From assembly GCA_019058515.1 (NCBI GenBank), contig JAHPYY010000092.1, forward strand, positions 7,459 through 71,458: DNA of 64,000 nucleotides. The letters run 5' to 3'. This DNA comes from Promethearchaeota archaeon. Its GTDB lineage: Archaea; Asgardarchaeota; Lokiarchaeia; Sigynarchaeales; SOKP01. The notes under the pieces are model-generated. The model worked only from the letters and a program-made list of their open reading frames with translations, was not told the DNA's origin and searched no databases. Of the stretch, positions 28,421-36,206 are shown piece after piece. Position 1 is the first letter of the stretch. Each line of letters opens with the position of its first letter. A program made the position numbers and the translations under genes.

Positions 28421-29281
28421 TTATAATAAGATGTTTAAAATGGTTTTTGCTCCACCAACTTTTTCGAGATATTCGGCATGAGAGGTAACATCGATAAATT
28501 TTTCTTTATAATCAGCAAAATTCATCTTAAGATATTGTTGGATATGCCTAGAATCGAAAGTATAATTGTTATAGCAAGATGTAGGGTGTGCTCCAAACGG
28601 CAGTTTAACCACAGCAGTGGTTGTTTGCATTGGAATTTGCGCTTTTCCTTGCAAATTCCTAATATCTTCCGTTTCAACTATTCTTTCGCAGGTAATAATT
28701 GTTTTCTTTGCCGTTTTCGCCATATCGTCGTCTAGCCATACTGCTCCTGGTATGTTCCCGTTTCCATATTCGTCTGCGTAAGGAACATGCAGAATAGCAA
28801 CATCTAAGTCAATTTCCGGAACAGCCACAACTTGGACTCCCGATCCAAGAGGGTCCTCTATTTGCTTTATGTCATTACGCACTTTTGGAAAATCGGTGCC
28901 AATTATTCCTTTTATCGGCATAAATGGAACTTTCAAGTACGCACACTTCAACCCTAGCGCGATGGTTGCTTCAGACTCTTCAGATACCTTAATAGCTTGA
29001 GTTTCGATTGCTTTTCTATAATTTGGTGCCATTCCAAATATTTCCATTCCTACAAAACACGAGCGGATTTCAGACACGCAGCTTCCCCCTATTAGCATAT
29101 CTACTTCAATTCCCCCTACAAAAGTGCAAATGGTTAATTCTTTTTTCGCTTGCTTTATAATTTCTCTACAGATACCGACAGGTTTCCTCCAAAAAGAAAG
29201 TCCGCCAATCCCAACTAAATCACCGTCGTGGATATATGTAGATATTGCGTCTTCTAAAGATAGAAGTTTACTTTTTCTCAT
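28421..29281 (-). CDS. CoA-transferase-superfamily subunit A (GctA/IpdA-like)
   Basis: A 286-residue family I CoA-transferase alpha subunit. It has the N-terminal GDLVGIGGLSFWRKP, the GIEVDMLIGG turn, KVPFMPIKGIIGTDFP and the HVPYADEYGNGN stretch. The segment around KVSEESEATIALGLK carries acidic residues where the IpdA-type hydrolases place their catalytic Glu. Together with the B-like subunit at 23703-24596 it would form a heterotetramer acting on an acyl-CoA. It lies about 200 bases upstream of the ACT/hom/thrC operon, so the two subunits are separated by the threonine cluster. Confidence 0.82.
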   Translation of the reverse strand: MRKSKLLSLEDAISTYIHDGDLVGIGGLSFWRKPVGICREIIKQAKKELTICTFVGGIEVDMLIGGSCVSEIRSCFVGMEIFGMAPNYRKAIETQAIKVSEESEATIALGLKCAYLKVPFMPIKGIIGTDFPKVRNDIKQIEDPLGSGVQVVAVPEIDLDVAILHVPYADEYGNGNIPGAVWLDDDMAKTAKKTIITCERIVETEDIRNLQGKAQIPMQTTTAVVKLPFGAHPTSCYNNYTFDSRHIQQYLKMNFADYKEKFIDVTSHAEYLEKVGGAKTILNILL

Positions 29282-29435
29282 TGATTAAATCTCGTAAAAT
29301 GGCTATTGAAATATAAAATCTAAAAAACCTTAGTAGTATAATTATCAATTTAATTAAAATTCATATATTTACATGAAGTAGCAATTAATAATTGATTAAA
29401 TTGGTGTTTTGAAAAAGACTAAAATAAGATGATAA

Positions 29436-30203
29436 TTATTTTTTTATTACTTTATCTAATTGCTTCTTTAGCTTTATAAAGAATTCTGGAGTAGATAATT
29501 GGTACGGTATAGGGTATCGTGTTCCTGCTTTATGTGTTTGCTCGATCCCTTCAATTATTTCATCAATTAACTCGATAGGTATGGAGGCAATTAAATCGCT
29601 ATCTCTAGCCATCCCAAAACGACGATCCCCTAAGCATGGAAATGCAATCTGCAAGTCTTTAGTTAAAATCGCGTTAGATATAGTATCAGCACATACTCCA
29701 TCGCAAAAAGTGGACATATTGACCCTACCTCCTCTTTCCCATAAATATCCTTGAATAATTCGCATAATCTGGGCTGAGGAGCCCCAAATTAAGATTAGAT
29801 CGACATCAAATTCAACTCTACCCAACCTACCAGCAACTATTGCAGAATAAGAATCGTATAGAATAAGTGGCATAGTAGAGGTGGTTTTTTTAGCCGCTTC
29901 TTTGGTTTTATTATATCTACCAACAAAAAATGCACCTTCTTCAAAAAGTCGGTGAGTTTTCTCGAAACCCAGTGTAATTTCTGCTAACGGGCAAACATTA
30001 TCTTCTTTTGTGCATAACATTGTCCACCCGTAATATCGGGCGTAGCTGAAAATTTGACACATGGCTACTGGATTTTCGGGCTTTTTAATAAATTTGATTT
30101 TTTTACTCTCATCTAAATTCTCTAATAGTTTTACGGCTACTGGAAATGTAGTTAACTTAAGATATTTATTAAGTTTGGTGTTGATTTCACTATATTTAGA
30201 CAT
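29436..30203 (-). CDS. DUF169 protein
   Basis: A 255-residue member of the DUF169 family, found mostly in anaerobic archaea and bacteria. Family traits are the early TTFPVAVKLL, AMCQIFSYARYYGWT, the C-rich stretch DNVCPLAE, and the central AxxVFCDGVCA-type segment seen here as STFCDGVCADTI followed by AFPCLGDRRFG. The several conserved Cys suggest metal or iron-sulfur binding, and members are often near corrinoid or CoA enzymes. The reaction is unknown. Confidence 0.8.
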   Translation of the reverse strand: MSKYSEINTKLNKYLKLTTFPVAVKLLENLDESKKIKFIKKPENPVAMCQIFSYARYYGWTMLCTKEDNVCPLAEITLGFEKTHRLFEEGAFFVGRYNKTKEAAKKTTSTMPLILYDSYSAIVAGRLGRVEFDVDLILIWGSSAQIMRIIQGYLWERGGRVNMSTFCDGVCADTISNAILTKDLQIAFPCLGDRRFGMARDSDLIASIPIELIDEIIEGIEQTHKAGTRYPIPYQLSTPEFFIKLKKQLDKVIKK

Positions 30204-30232
30204 GATAATTTTAATCTAATAAATATTTTTAG

Positions 30233-30376
30233 TTAAACTATTTTATATGACTCGTCTTCTTTATCTGGTTTCTTTCCTTTTTGAGGGAAGATTTTATGTC
30301 TTAATTTTTTAATTTTCTTGAATACAACTCCGTATTCTTCTATATCTTTTGTCTCTTTAGAATCATTCATGTTCAT
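30233..30376 (-). CDS. Small basic/acidic hypothetical protein (47 aa)
   Basis: An open frame of 47 codons starting ATG (MNMNDSKETKDIEEYG) with GAGG 6-7 bases upstream, a usable Shine-Dalgarno site. The protein is highly charged, with a Lys-rich middle (KKIKKLRHK) and acidic ends. It begins upstream of the DUF169 gene on the same strand and ends about 30 bases before it, so the two could be cotranscribed. It is too short for the usual cut-offs. The RBS, spacing and charge pattern favour a real gene, but no family is recognised. Confidence 0.45.
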   Translation of the reverse strand: MNMNDSKETKDIEEYGVVFKKIKKLRHKIFPQKGKKPDKEDESYKIV

Positions 30377-30487
30377 TTCAACCTCGATAATTTATTACTT
30401 AAGCTTTATTTTACCTAATTAATCTATTTACAGAATATCTTATTGAAATTACAATCTAATTAAAACATTCGTTACATACATCTGATA

Positions 30488-31021
30488 ATGAGAAAACATC
30501 TAAAGCAAGGATTAATCCAAGTTTACGAAGGAAGGGGTAAAGGAAAAACAACTGCGGCGCTAGGACAAGGATTTCGAGCTACAGGACACGGATTCAAAGT
30601 CTATATGATACAATTTATGAAGGGAAACACCGAATACGGAGAAATTAACGCGATTAGAAATCTCAAAAATTTCGAAGTCAAACAGTTTGGAACTCCAGAT
30701 TTAATTGCTGAACCTCGAGAAATTGATTACGCGGAAGCGAAAAAAGCGTTAGAATTCGCCGAAGAAATCATCACTAGCGGGGAGTACGATATTGTTATCC
30801 TTGACGAGATCGGCGTTGCGGTTAATTATAAGCTATTAGATATAGAGGATGTGTTAAAAGTGTTAGATGAAAAGCCCGTGAATCTTGAGCTTATCTTAAC
30901 TGGTGGTCCTAAAATGCATCCCAAAATTAAAGAACGAGCCGATTTAATTACAGAAATGAGGTTAATAAGGCATTATTACGCTTCTAAAGGAATTCAAGCG
31001 AGAAACGGTATAGAATATTAA
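30488..31021 (+). CDS. cobA: Cob(I)yrinic acid a,c-diamide / cobalamin adenosyltransferase, CobA (BtuR/CobO) type
   Basis: A 177-residue P-loop enzyme that transfers adenosyl from ATP to cob(I)alamin, making coenzyme B12. It has Walker A GRGKGKTTAA near the N-terminus, MIQFMKG, ILDEIGVAV (Walker B-like) and LTGGPKMHPKIKERADLITEM, all standard for the CobA/CobO family. The end GIQARNGIEY matches the family C-terminus. The cofactor it makes is needed by the acyl-CoA mutase encoded about 20 kb away, so the two are functionally linked though not in one operon. Confidence 0.92.
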   Translation: MRKHLKQGLIQVYEGRGKGKTTAALGQGFRATGHGFKVYMIQFMKGNTEYGEINAIRNLKNFEVKQFGTPDLIAEPREIDYAEAKKALEFAEEIITSGEYDIVILDEIGVAVNYKLLDIEDVLKVLDEKPVNLELILTGGPKMHPKIKERADLITEMRLIRHYYASKGIQARNGIEY

Positions 31022-31089
31022 TTAATATTACATTTTTTATAAGAAAAAGTATTCTCCAATTTACAACACAAATTTATGAGGGCAAAAAA

Positions 31090-31569
31090 ATGGTTTATAC
31101 TCAAGCTCCTCCTCTAGAGGACGCAGAAATTAATCAGTTTATCAACAATGCGAAAATTGTGAGAATTTGCAGTATAAATAAAGATGGAACCATCCATGCA
31201 GTACCGGTTTGGTTTTACCAAGAATTGGGGAAATTGATTGTTGTTACACCTCGAGATAGTCGAAAAACTCGCAATATTTCCCGCAATAATAATGTCACTG
31301 TCTTAATTGATGAAGTCGGACCTCCAACAAGAGGTGTAATTATTTACGGTAAAGCAACTATTGATGAAGAAAATATGGATGCTACTGCTTTTTCTATATT
31401 CAAGAGGTATATGTCTGATGAAGAAGCAAAAGCGTATTGGAAAGGGTTATCGGAATTAACTGAATGGATTAAGGTTATTGTGACCTCTTATCATATTGCG
31501 TCATTTGACTATAGTAAAGACACAAAATATCGCGAAGCTACTACGAAATACTTAAACGAAAAATCCTAA
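31090..31569 (+). CDS. Pyridoxamine 5'-phosphate oxidase-family (FMN/F420-binding) protein
   Basis: A 159-residue split-barrel protein. The N-terminal sequence (INQFINNAKIVRICSINKDGTIHAVPVWF) and the middle VTPRDSRKTRNISRNNNVTVLID are typical of PPOX-like proteins that bind FMN or F420 and reduce small substrates. It lies 68 bases after cobA on the same strand and could be cotranscribed. Substrate and cofactor cannot be told from the sequence. Confidence 0.78.
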   Translation: MVYTQAPPLEDAEINQFINNAKIVRICSINKDGTIHAVPVWFYQELGKLIVVTPRDSRKTRNISRNNNVTVLIDEVGPPTRGVIIYGKATIDEENMDATAFSIFKRYMSDEEAKAYWKGLSELTEWIKVIVTSYHIASFDYSKDTKYREATTKYLNEKS

Positions 31570-31586
31570 ATTTTAACGCAATTTAA

Positions 31587-32330
31587 CTACATCAGCATTT
31601 CCAAATCATCGTAAGCTATAACCGTATTCTCGAAAATTTTTTTTGCCACTTCTTTAGCCTTCTCTCGTTTCGCTTTTTCTGTATATATACTGGCAGTAAA
31701 GTGGATTAAGACCAATTTCCTGATATTAGAATTTTTAGCAATTTCAGCGGCCTGTTCGGGATTAAGATGTCCCCAAGCTTCCTCTATCTGACCTGTATCT
31801 AAGGAACACTCCATAAAACACATATCGCTCCCTTGCGTTAAAGTATAAAGGTTCTCGCAAACTCCTGTATCCGTACAGAAGGATACGATTTTATCTTCTA
31901 GCTTTAAACGATATCCTAAGCATGGATCGGGATGATTGAGCAATTTACATTCGAATTCAAAAGGATAGGAATGCGATCTTTCCTCTAAATCTACTATATT
32001 CACCTTATAGGGTAACTCGCTAACCGACATTGAAAATGGATGTTGAATAAGAGCATTTAGATACTCTTTCGTTCCTGTATATCCAAAAATGGTTAATTCT
32101 TGCTTTAAATTTAATAATGCAAGCGTGTGAAATCCATAAATGTGATCAAGGTGTAAATGGCTAAGGAACACAAAAATAGGTTTTGTATCTTTAATAAGTT
32201 GGCTAATCTTGTAAAATCCTTCTCCAGCATCAAGAACTACATAGTACTTTTGCATTTCAATTAAAATGCTTGTAGTCAATCCAGTTTCAGTTGAATACCA
32301 CCCATTCGAACCTAAAATTGTAATATTCAT
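31587..32330 (-). CDS. RNase Z-like MBL-fold metal-dependent hydrolase
   Basis: A 247-residue MBL protein with HLHLDHIYGF (HxHxDH motif), a middle H in KLLNHPDP, FCTDTGV with the conserved Asp, and LIHF near the end. The pattern is close to the RNase Z/arylsulfatase branch. Full RNase Z proteins process tRNA 3' ends and have an exosite; here the insertion is small, so a generic phosphodiesterase is also possible. It is convergent with the PPOX gene. Confidence 0.8.
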   Translation of the reverse strand: MNITILGSNGWYSTETGLTTSILIEMQKYYVVLDAGEGFYKISQLIKDTKPIFVFLSHLHLDHIYGFHTLALLNLKQELTIFGYTGTKEYLNALIQHPFSMSVSELPYKVNIVDLEERSHSYPFEFECKLLNHPDPCLGYRLKLEDKIVSFCTDTGVCENLYTLTQGSDMCFMECSLDTGQIEEAWGHLNPEQAAEIAKNSNIRKLVLIHFTASIYTEKAKREKAKEVAKKIFENTVIAYDDLEMLM

Positions 32331-32658
32331 GATAACTTCAGTTTAATAAAACCTTTTTGAAATAGAATCTACCAAACTAAAAAAGAATTGTTTTATGTGA
32401 AAGGTAAATTAGAATTGGAGATTTCTGAGTAAAAATAGGTGTAAATAGAAGTATAAAATTAAAAAAAAAAGTTATTCGATGGGGGCGAGCGGACCAAACC
32501 TTCTACGCGTTCAGAAGAAGACAAATTAGATAAAAAATCCCTCTTAGGGCGTATTAGGAGGAGTATTCCTTCATTTTTCGAAGGAAAATTTATAAACACT
32601 TAAAAGTCTGAATTACTATTAGTAGGACAGGTATACGGGTTTGGGTTTTCTGCAAAAT
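32331..32658. other. Intergenic region with a gene-like remnant
   Basis: Before 32460 the sequence is AT-rich and plain. From 32463 to 32603 an open frame without any ATG, GTG or TTG start encodes a charged stretch (FDGGERTKPSTRSEEDK, then LLGRIRRSIPSFFEGK) that looks more like protein than chance. The region is richer in G+C than its flanks and marks the left edge of the atypical patch. It may be the tail of a lost gene, or an RNA. Confidence 0.4.
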
Positions 32659-33201
32659 ATGTACGACTACACGTTCGCAATAGGCGTATTTGGAGCTTCA
32701 AGAGCGGGAAAACGAAGGTGCCTGTCTAAACTAGCGGCTACCGCGCTTCACGATACCTCTCGAGCGACCATTGGAGTGGAATTCTACACCATGTCCCAAT
32801 TCATCGACTCTGTGAACATTAAGTTAGATGTATGGGTGTTTAGCTGGGAGCCAAGGTTTAAACACCTCATTTCAGGCTACTGCGCGTTACAGAAGGGATT
32901 TGCGTTTCTCTTCGACCTTTCCAAACACTCTTCGCTCGCGTATATAGACGAGTGGTTGGCAATTTGTAGAGAAGCAATCGGTTCTATCGAACAGGTTCCT
33001 ATCGCTTTACTTGGGAACAAATCCGACCTCCTTAGGGAACGGAAGATTTCGAGGCAGCAAGCACTTGAGATCGTTAAATCTAGAGGGTTGAGCGAGTATT
33101 TCGAGGTTAGCTGTAAAACGGGGCGCAACATTGAAAACGCGTTTAAAACGCTCGCGAGAATGCTCGTTAGAAAACATTGTTTCAATAAAATTAACCGTTA
33201 A
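32659..33201 (+). CDS. Rab/Ras-like small GTPase with degenerate nucleotide site
   Basis: A 180-residue Ras-superfamily protein. The fold is clear from RATIGVEF (switch I with T37), the IALLGNKSDL base motif (NKSD 110-113) and SCKTG (SAK-like, 141-145). Two key sites are broken: the P-loop reads GASRAGKR, with Arg19 where the Mg-binding Ser/Thr should be, and the DTAGQE of switch II is replaced by VFSWEP. It is probably a pseudo-GTPase. There is no lipidation motif at the C-terminus. I chose ATG 32659 over TTG 32641 because the fold begins right after it. The gene is richer in G+C than neighbours. Confidence 0.75.
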   Translation: MYDYTFAIGVFGASRAGKRRCLSKLAATALHDTSRATIGVEFYTMSQFIDSVNIKLDVWVFSWEPRFKHLISGYCALQKGFAFLFDLSKHSSLAYIDEWLAICREAIGSIEQVPIALLGNKSDLLRERKISRQQALEIVKSRGLSEYFEVSCKTGRNIENAFKTLARMLVRKHCFNKINR

Positions 33202-33318
33202 ATTATATAAGGCGTTCTACAGGTTCTTATCCTTTCTATGTAAATCGATATGTCCTATTTTTAAGAAATATAACATAATACTCAAAAAAAAAACCTAAGC
33301 GTAATCGAAGTTCAAACC

Positions 33319-33334
33319 CATACTAAGGAGTATG
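33319..33334. repeat. Short perfect hairpin
   Basis: CATACT, a 4-base loop AAGG and AGTATG form a 6 bp stem between the small GTPase and the coiled-coil membrane protein genes. It could be an operator or a leader hairpin; the evidence is only the symmetry. Confidence 0.25.
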
Positions 33335-33433
33335 TAATTTTAAATGTGTAGATTTTTATTACTTTTTTGTATACCAATTTACGATATTATTTATGTCTGA
33401 AGGTATCGATATATAACCCTTAGGAATAAAATA

Positions 33434-33802
33434 ATGGCATATTATCTCGACAGAAACGAAATCAAAATGTTAAGAAGCGATCTAGAAGAGAAAAAACAAA
33501 AGCTAAAAAAATCAGACCGCATAAAAGAAGAAGGATGGGTTCTTATCGGTTCTCCGGTCATATGTATTTCTCTTGTGCTTTGGAACATAATCATTGAGAT
33601 TATTATTAGCGTAGCGTTTGGCGTTGTGACTATTATATATCTCTATTTCCTTTACGGGAAATTTAATCCTTACAAATTAAAGAAAGAACGTCAGGAGTTG
33701 GAGTCTAAAATAAGAGAATTAGAGATGAAGATAGCTCGAAATAAAGATAGAAACATCAAAGAAAATCTGTCAAGAACAGATTTTTGTAAAAATGCGCGTT
33801 GA
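33434..33802 (+). CDS. Small membrane protein with flanking coiled coils
   Basis: A 122-residue protein with a charged helix (about 5-32), two adjacent membrane helices (about 36-75, GWVLIGSPVICISLVLW and IISVAFGVVTIIYLYFLY) and a second charged coiled coil (about 82-110). Both ends probably face the cytosol. I do not recognise the family. The ATG at 33434 is preceded by AGGAATAAAATA, a weak ribosome site. The next ORF overlaps its end by 11 bases, suggesting coupling. Confidence 0.6.
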   Translation: MAYYLDRNEIKMLRSDLEEKKQKLKKSDRIKEEGWVLIGSPVICISLVLWNIIIEIIISVAFGVVTIIYLYFLYGKFNPYKLKKERQELESKIRELEMKIARNKDRNIKENLSRTDFCKNAR

Positions 33803-34050
33803 CGAAAGGAAGAGAATAGTTAAAGTACACGTTGGAGCTGAATACAATCAGACTGTAAACGGCGTTTTGACTTTTATTTGGGAACGGGCAAATAAGGCGT
33901 TTCGCGATAAATACGGCGTTAAAATTGAGATGTTACATTGTCTATTTTGCGGAGTCAATTGAAAGCATGAAAATTGACCAAGAAACCTTATTGTGTAATT
34001 ATTGTGGAACAGAACTTTTTAGAGACGAATTGAGAAATTTACCAGGATAA
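33792..34050 (+). pseudogene. Frameshifted zinc-ribbon gene
   Basis: Bases 33792-33962 encode a 56-residue ORF (MRVDERKRIVKVHVG...) ending in HCLFCGVN-stop. The next frame (33967-34050) encodes a short peptide with LLCNYCGTELF. Joined by a +1 shift just before the TGA at 33960, the two would read CLFCGV-IESMK-LLCNYCGTEL, i.e. CxxC-x14-CxxC, a complete zinc ribbon. I infer one gene broken by a single-base change, or a sequencing or assembly error, or programmed frameshifting. The upstream part has no recognised family. Confidence 0.5.
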
Positions 34051-34183
34051 AAAAGGATCCTGAGAATTCAATCGTAGTCATTCTTAAAAAATTCTAAATC
34101 CTTCCAAAAATTTTAACAGTCCCTCGATTGTCGAAAAAGAGAAAGGAATTTTTCTTTATATCGATTCCTCCAACATTAAGAAA

Positions 34184-34410
34184 ATGGGAGTAAAAATTAA
34201 CCCCATCGTTACTTCTCAGGCACTGGATTATGCAAACCTAAAAGGGTCCCTAGTGGCGGTGGACGGTCCTAACATCGTCTTTTCGCTGGTATCGTTCAAG
34301 AGAAAAGGGGCGGACGGTAAAGACAAACTCATCTTAGATCATACGCAACGCCCTATCTCCCACTTGTACGGGCTATTAGACCGCGTGAATTTTTTGTACA
34401 GCAAAGGAAT
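34184..34410 (+). pseudogene. Truncated FEN-1/XPG N-terminal fragment
   Basis: About 75 residues match the start of flap endonuclease 1: MGVK at the N-terminus, DLKG-like NLKGSLVAVDGPN, RKGADGKD, RPISHLYGLLDR and a KGI end. FEN-1 should continue with PVYVFDG and the catalytic acidic residues for another 250 residues. Here the similarity stops near 34410 and the frame reads nonsense to a stop at 34465. The first metal-binding Asp (in AVDG) is present, but the nuclease core is missing, so this cannot be a working FEN-1. Confidence 0.65.
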
Positions 34411-34649
34411 TTCAAAGCGAAATCATCACCAAGTTTCGAGAGTTCGTAAGGCTCGGTCACACTAAAGTCAACTACTACTCGTTTTGCATATTGCTCGAAG
34501 ACTTTCGCGAGTTTTCTGAAGAGGAGTTAGAACCCGTGAGAGAAGAGCTTAAGCAGATTCACGCGTCGTGCAAGCGATGTTGTGCAGAGAACAAGTCCAT
34601 ATGCCCTTCCCTCGACTTTCTCAACACTATCTTTTTGTTTTTTTTCTAA
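34389..34649 (+). pseudogene. Orphan 3' gene fragment fused after the FEN-1-like fragment
   Basis: After a TGA at 34386 a different frame stays open for 86 codons with no ATG, GTG or TTG near its start. It has clear protein character: EIITKFREFVRLGHTK, an acidic helix ending in EELKQ, then CKRCC and a further Cys (SICPS). It looks like the C-terminal part of another gene whose 5' end was lost at a junction near 34390-34410. The family is not recognised; the paired Cys could bind zinc. Confidence 0.45.
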
Positions 34650-34744
34650 TTATTTGACTTTAGTTTTGCGACTAAAGATTGGTCTATTAAATTTTTTTAT
34701 CGAAGGTATTTTAGTAGAGTAAATAAAAAAAAGAAAAATACTAT

Positions 34745-36085
34745 TTATTCAATCAGTTTTGTTTTTCCTTCTCCCCAAATGCCAAGCGCACGAGCTAACT
34801 CTTTGTGCTCTTTAGAGTATTTCTTTACGTCCAGCCCTTGCATAACTGCATCGATTGCTTGTCTAAAGGCTCTTGCACCTGCGATTGGACCATCAGGATG
34901 ACTGTGAATACCTCCTCCCGATCCTATTAAAATGTCTTTTCCCGCTTCCTTTATAGTTTTTTCGACCATACCCTGTGTAATCCCACCTGATGGCATAGGT
35001 AGAGTTGGTTTTATGTGTTTGAGAGGATATCTTAGCGCCTTTAAGTTCTGTTCGTATCTCTCGTCTACGATTTCAGCCTTACCGTATGGTGCAGGAATAA
35101 CTACGCTATCAGCACCACATATTCTCGGAAGTTTGCCTAATGTAAGCATGCTAGTCATACCAGTCCACTCTCCTCCAAAATACGCTCCTGCAAAGTCCAT
35201 ATGTCCTAAAATTGGAACTTTAATCGAGGGATCTTCAGCTAATTGTCGCAGTGCTTCATATCCGGCTGTCAAATAATTTATCATTAGTGCATTAGCTCCC
35301 AATTCAATCATTTTATCTGCGTATTCAAACATATCGGGGAATTTAGTAGTTATGTTAATCGTATATAATGTCATCTCCCCTTTTTCAGAATCCGCTCGGT
35401 CCACAGCTTCCATAACGCTGACGATTCTATCTTCTAGGGTGTTAAAGTGAGGATTAGAAATTAACTCGTCGTCTTTTACTACATCACAACCTCCTACTGC
35501 CGCTTTATACACTAAATCTGCAGCAACATCACACGTATGCCCCGTACACGGTTTCACCATATTATTTAAAAGAGGGCGTTCAGGGACTTTCAACAACTTT
35601 CGGAGGCCATCAATGCCAAACTTGGGTCCTTTGAAATTTTCTAAGTATGTTTTAGGAAATGCAATATCAACAAGTTTCAATCCGTGCGTAATGCTTATGT
35701 TTCCAATAATCGTCGTAAAGAGCATAGGAATTCCCATTCCCAGAATGTTCGAGATGGGAAAACCGATTTGCACGAAATATAATCGCTCCTTTATATCCTT
35801 TGGAATAACATATTCGTAATGAGGTAGTTCGTATACGCCTAAAACTCTAGCTACATGGTGCTTTCTAACTTCTGCAGTTTCTGCTGGTACTCTAACCCAT
35901 GTACCAGTAGATTGTTCGATCGCAGCGAAACGAGATAAATAGTTCACATTCATGCCTTTAGGTCGTTTAATAATATAAGAGGCGATGATATACTTTTCTA
36001 AATCAATTCCGTCTAACCCAATAGCTTCTGGAATGTCCAAATATTGTTCTTGAGACTCAAATATTTCGTCTTCCATTTTATTCAC
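34745..36085 (-). CDS. RuBisCO-like protein (form IV type)
   Basis: A 446-residue protein with the full RuBisCO large-subunit fold. Conserved (spinach number in brackets): E57 (60), T62 and W63 (65, 66), N129 (123), K178 (175), the metal site K204, D206, E207 (201, 203, 204), H295 (294), loop-6 K336 (334), S366 (379) and the GGG phosphate site near 390. Changed: K177 is C180, R295 is M296, and H298 and H327 are lost. These residues hold the bisphosphate and drive carboxylation, so it is probably not a CO2-fixing RuBisCO. An enolase, isomerase or decarboxylase on another phosphorylated or sulfur-containing substrate is more likely. No MTA-salvage or nucleotide-phosphate genes lie nearby. Monocistronic. 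Confidence 0.88.
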   Translation of the reverse strand: MNKMEDEIFESQEQYLDIPEAIGLDGIDLEKYIIASYIIKRPKGMNVNYLSRFAAIEQSTGTWVRVPAETAEVRKHHVARVLGVYELPHYEYVIPKDIKERLYFVQIGFPISNILGMGIPMLFTTIIGNISITHGLKLVDIAFPKTYLENFKGPKFGIDGLRKLLKVPERPLLNNMVKPCTGHTCDVAADLVYKAAVGGCDVVKDDELISNPHFNTLEDRIVSVMEAVDRADSEKGEMTLYTINITTKFPDMFEYADKMIELGANALMINYLTAGYEALRQLAEDPSIKVPILGHMDFAGAYFGGEWTGMTSMLTLGKLPRICGADSVVIPAPYGKAEIVDERYEQNLKALRYPLKHIKPTLPMPSGGITQGMVEKTIKEAGKDILIGSGGGIHSHPDGPIAGARAFRQAIDAVMQGLDVKKYSKEHKELARALGIWGEGKTKLIE

Positions 36086-36206
36086 TTAAAAACTTGATTT
36101 CAGTTTATTTATTAAAATTGATTATTATAGTAGGTAGGATGATTTTGCATTTAAAGATTTCCAATAAGAAAATTCTTATTCCTCCAATTTTGAAAATTTA
36201 AATAGA

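Noticed and set aside
32877..33185. 102-codon - strand frame opposite the small GTPase
   Set aside because: The GTPase motifs on the + strand explain the open frame; the antisense product shows no family pattern.
33300..33320. Sequence resembling a tRNA T-loop (GTTCAAACCC)
   Set aside because: The flanking bases do not form the T stem and no acceptor or anticodon arm fits.
34745..36085. Genuine RuBisCO (form III) for CO2 fixation or nucleotide salvage
   Set aside because: Residues equal to K177, R295, H298 and H327 are missing and no phosphoribose pathway genes are nearby.
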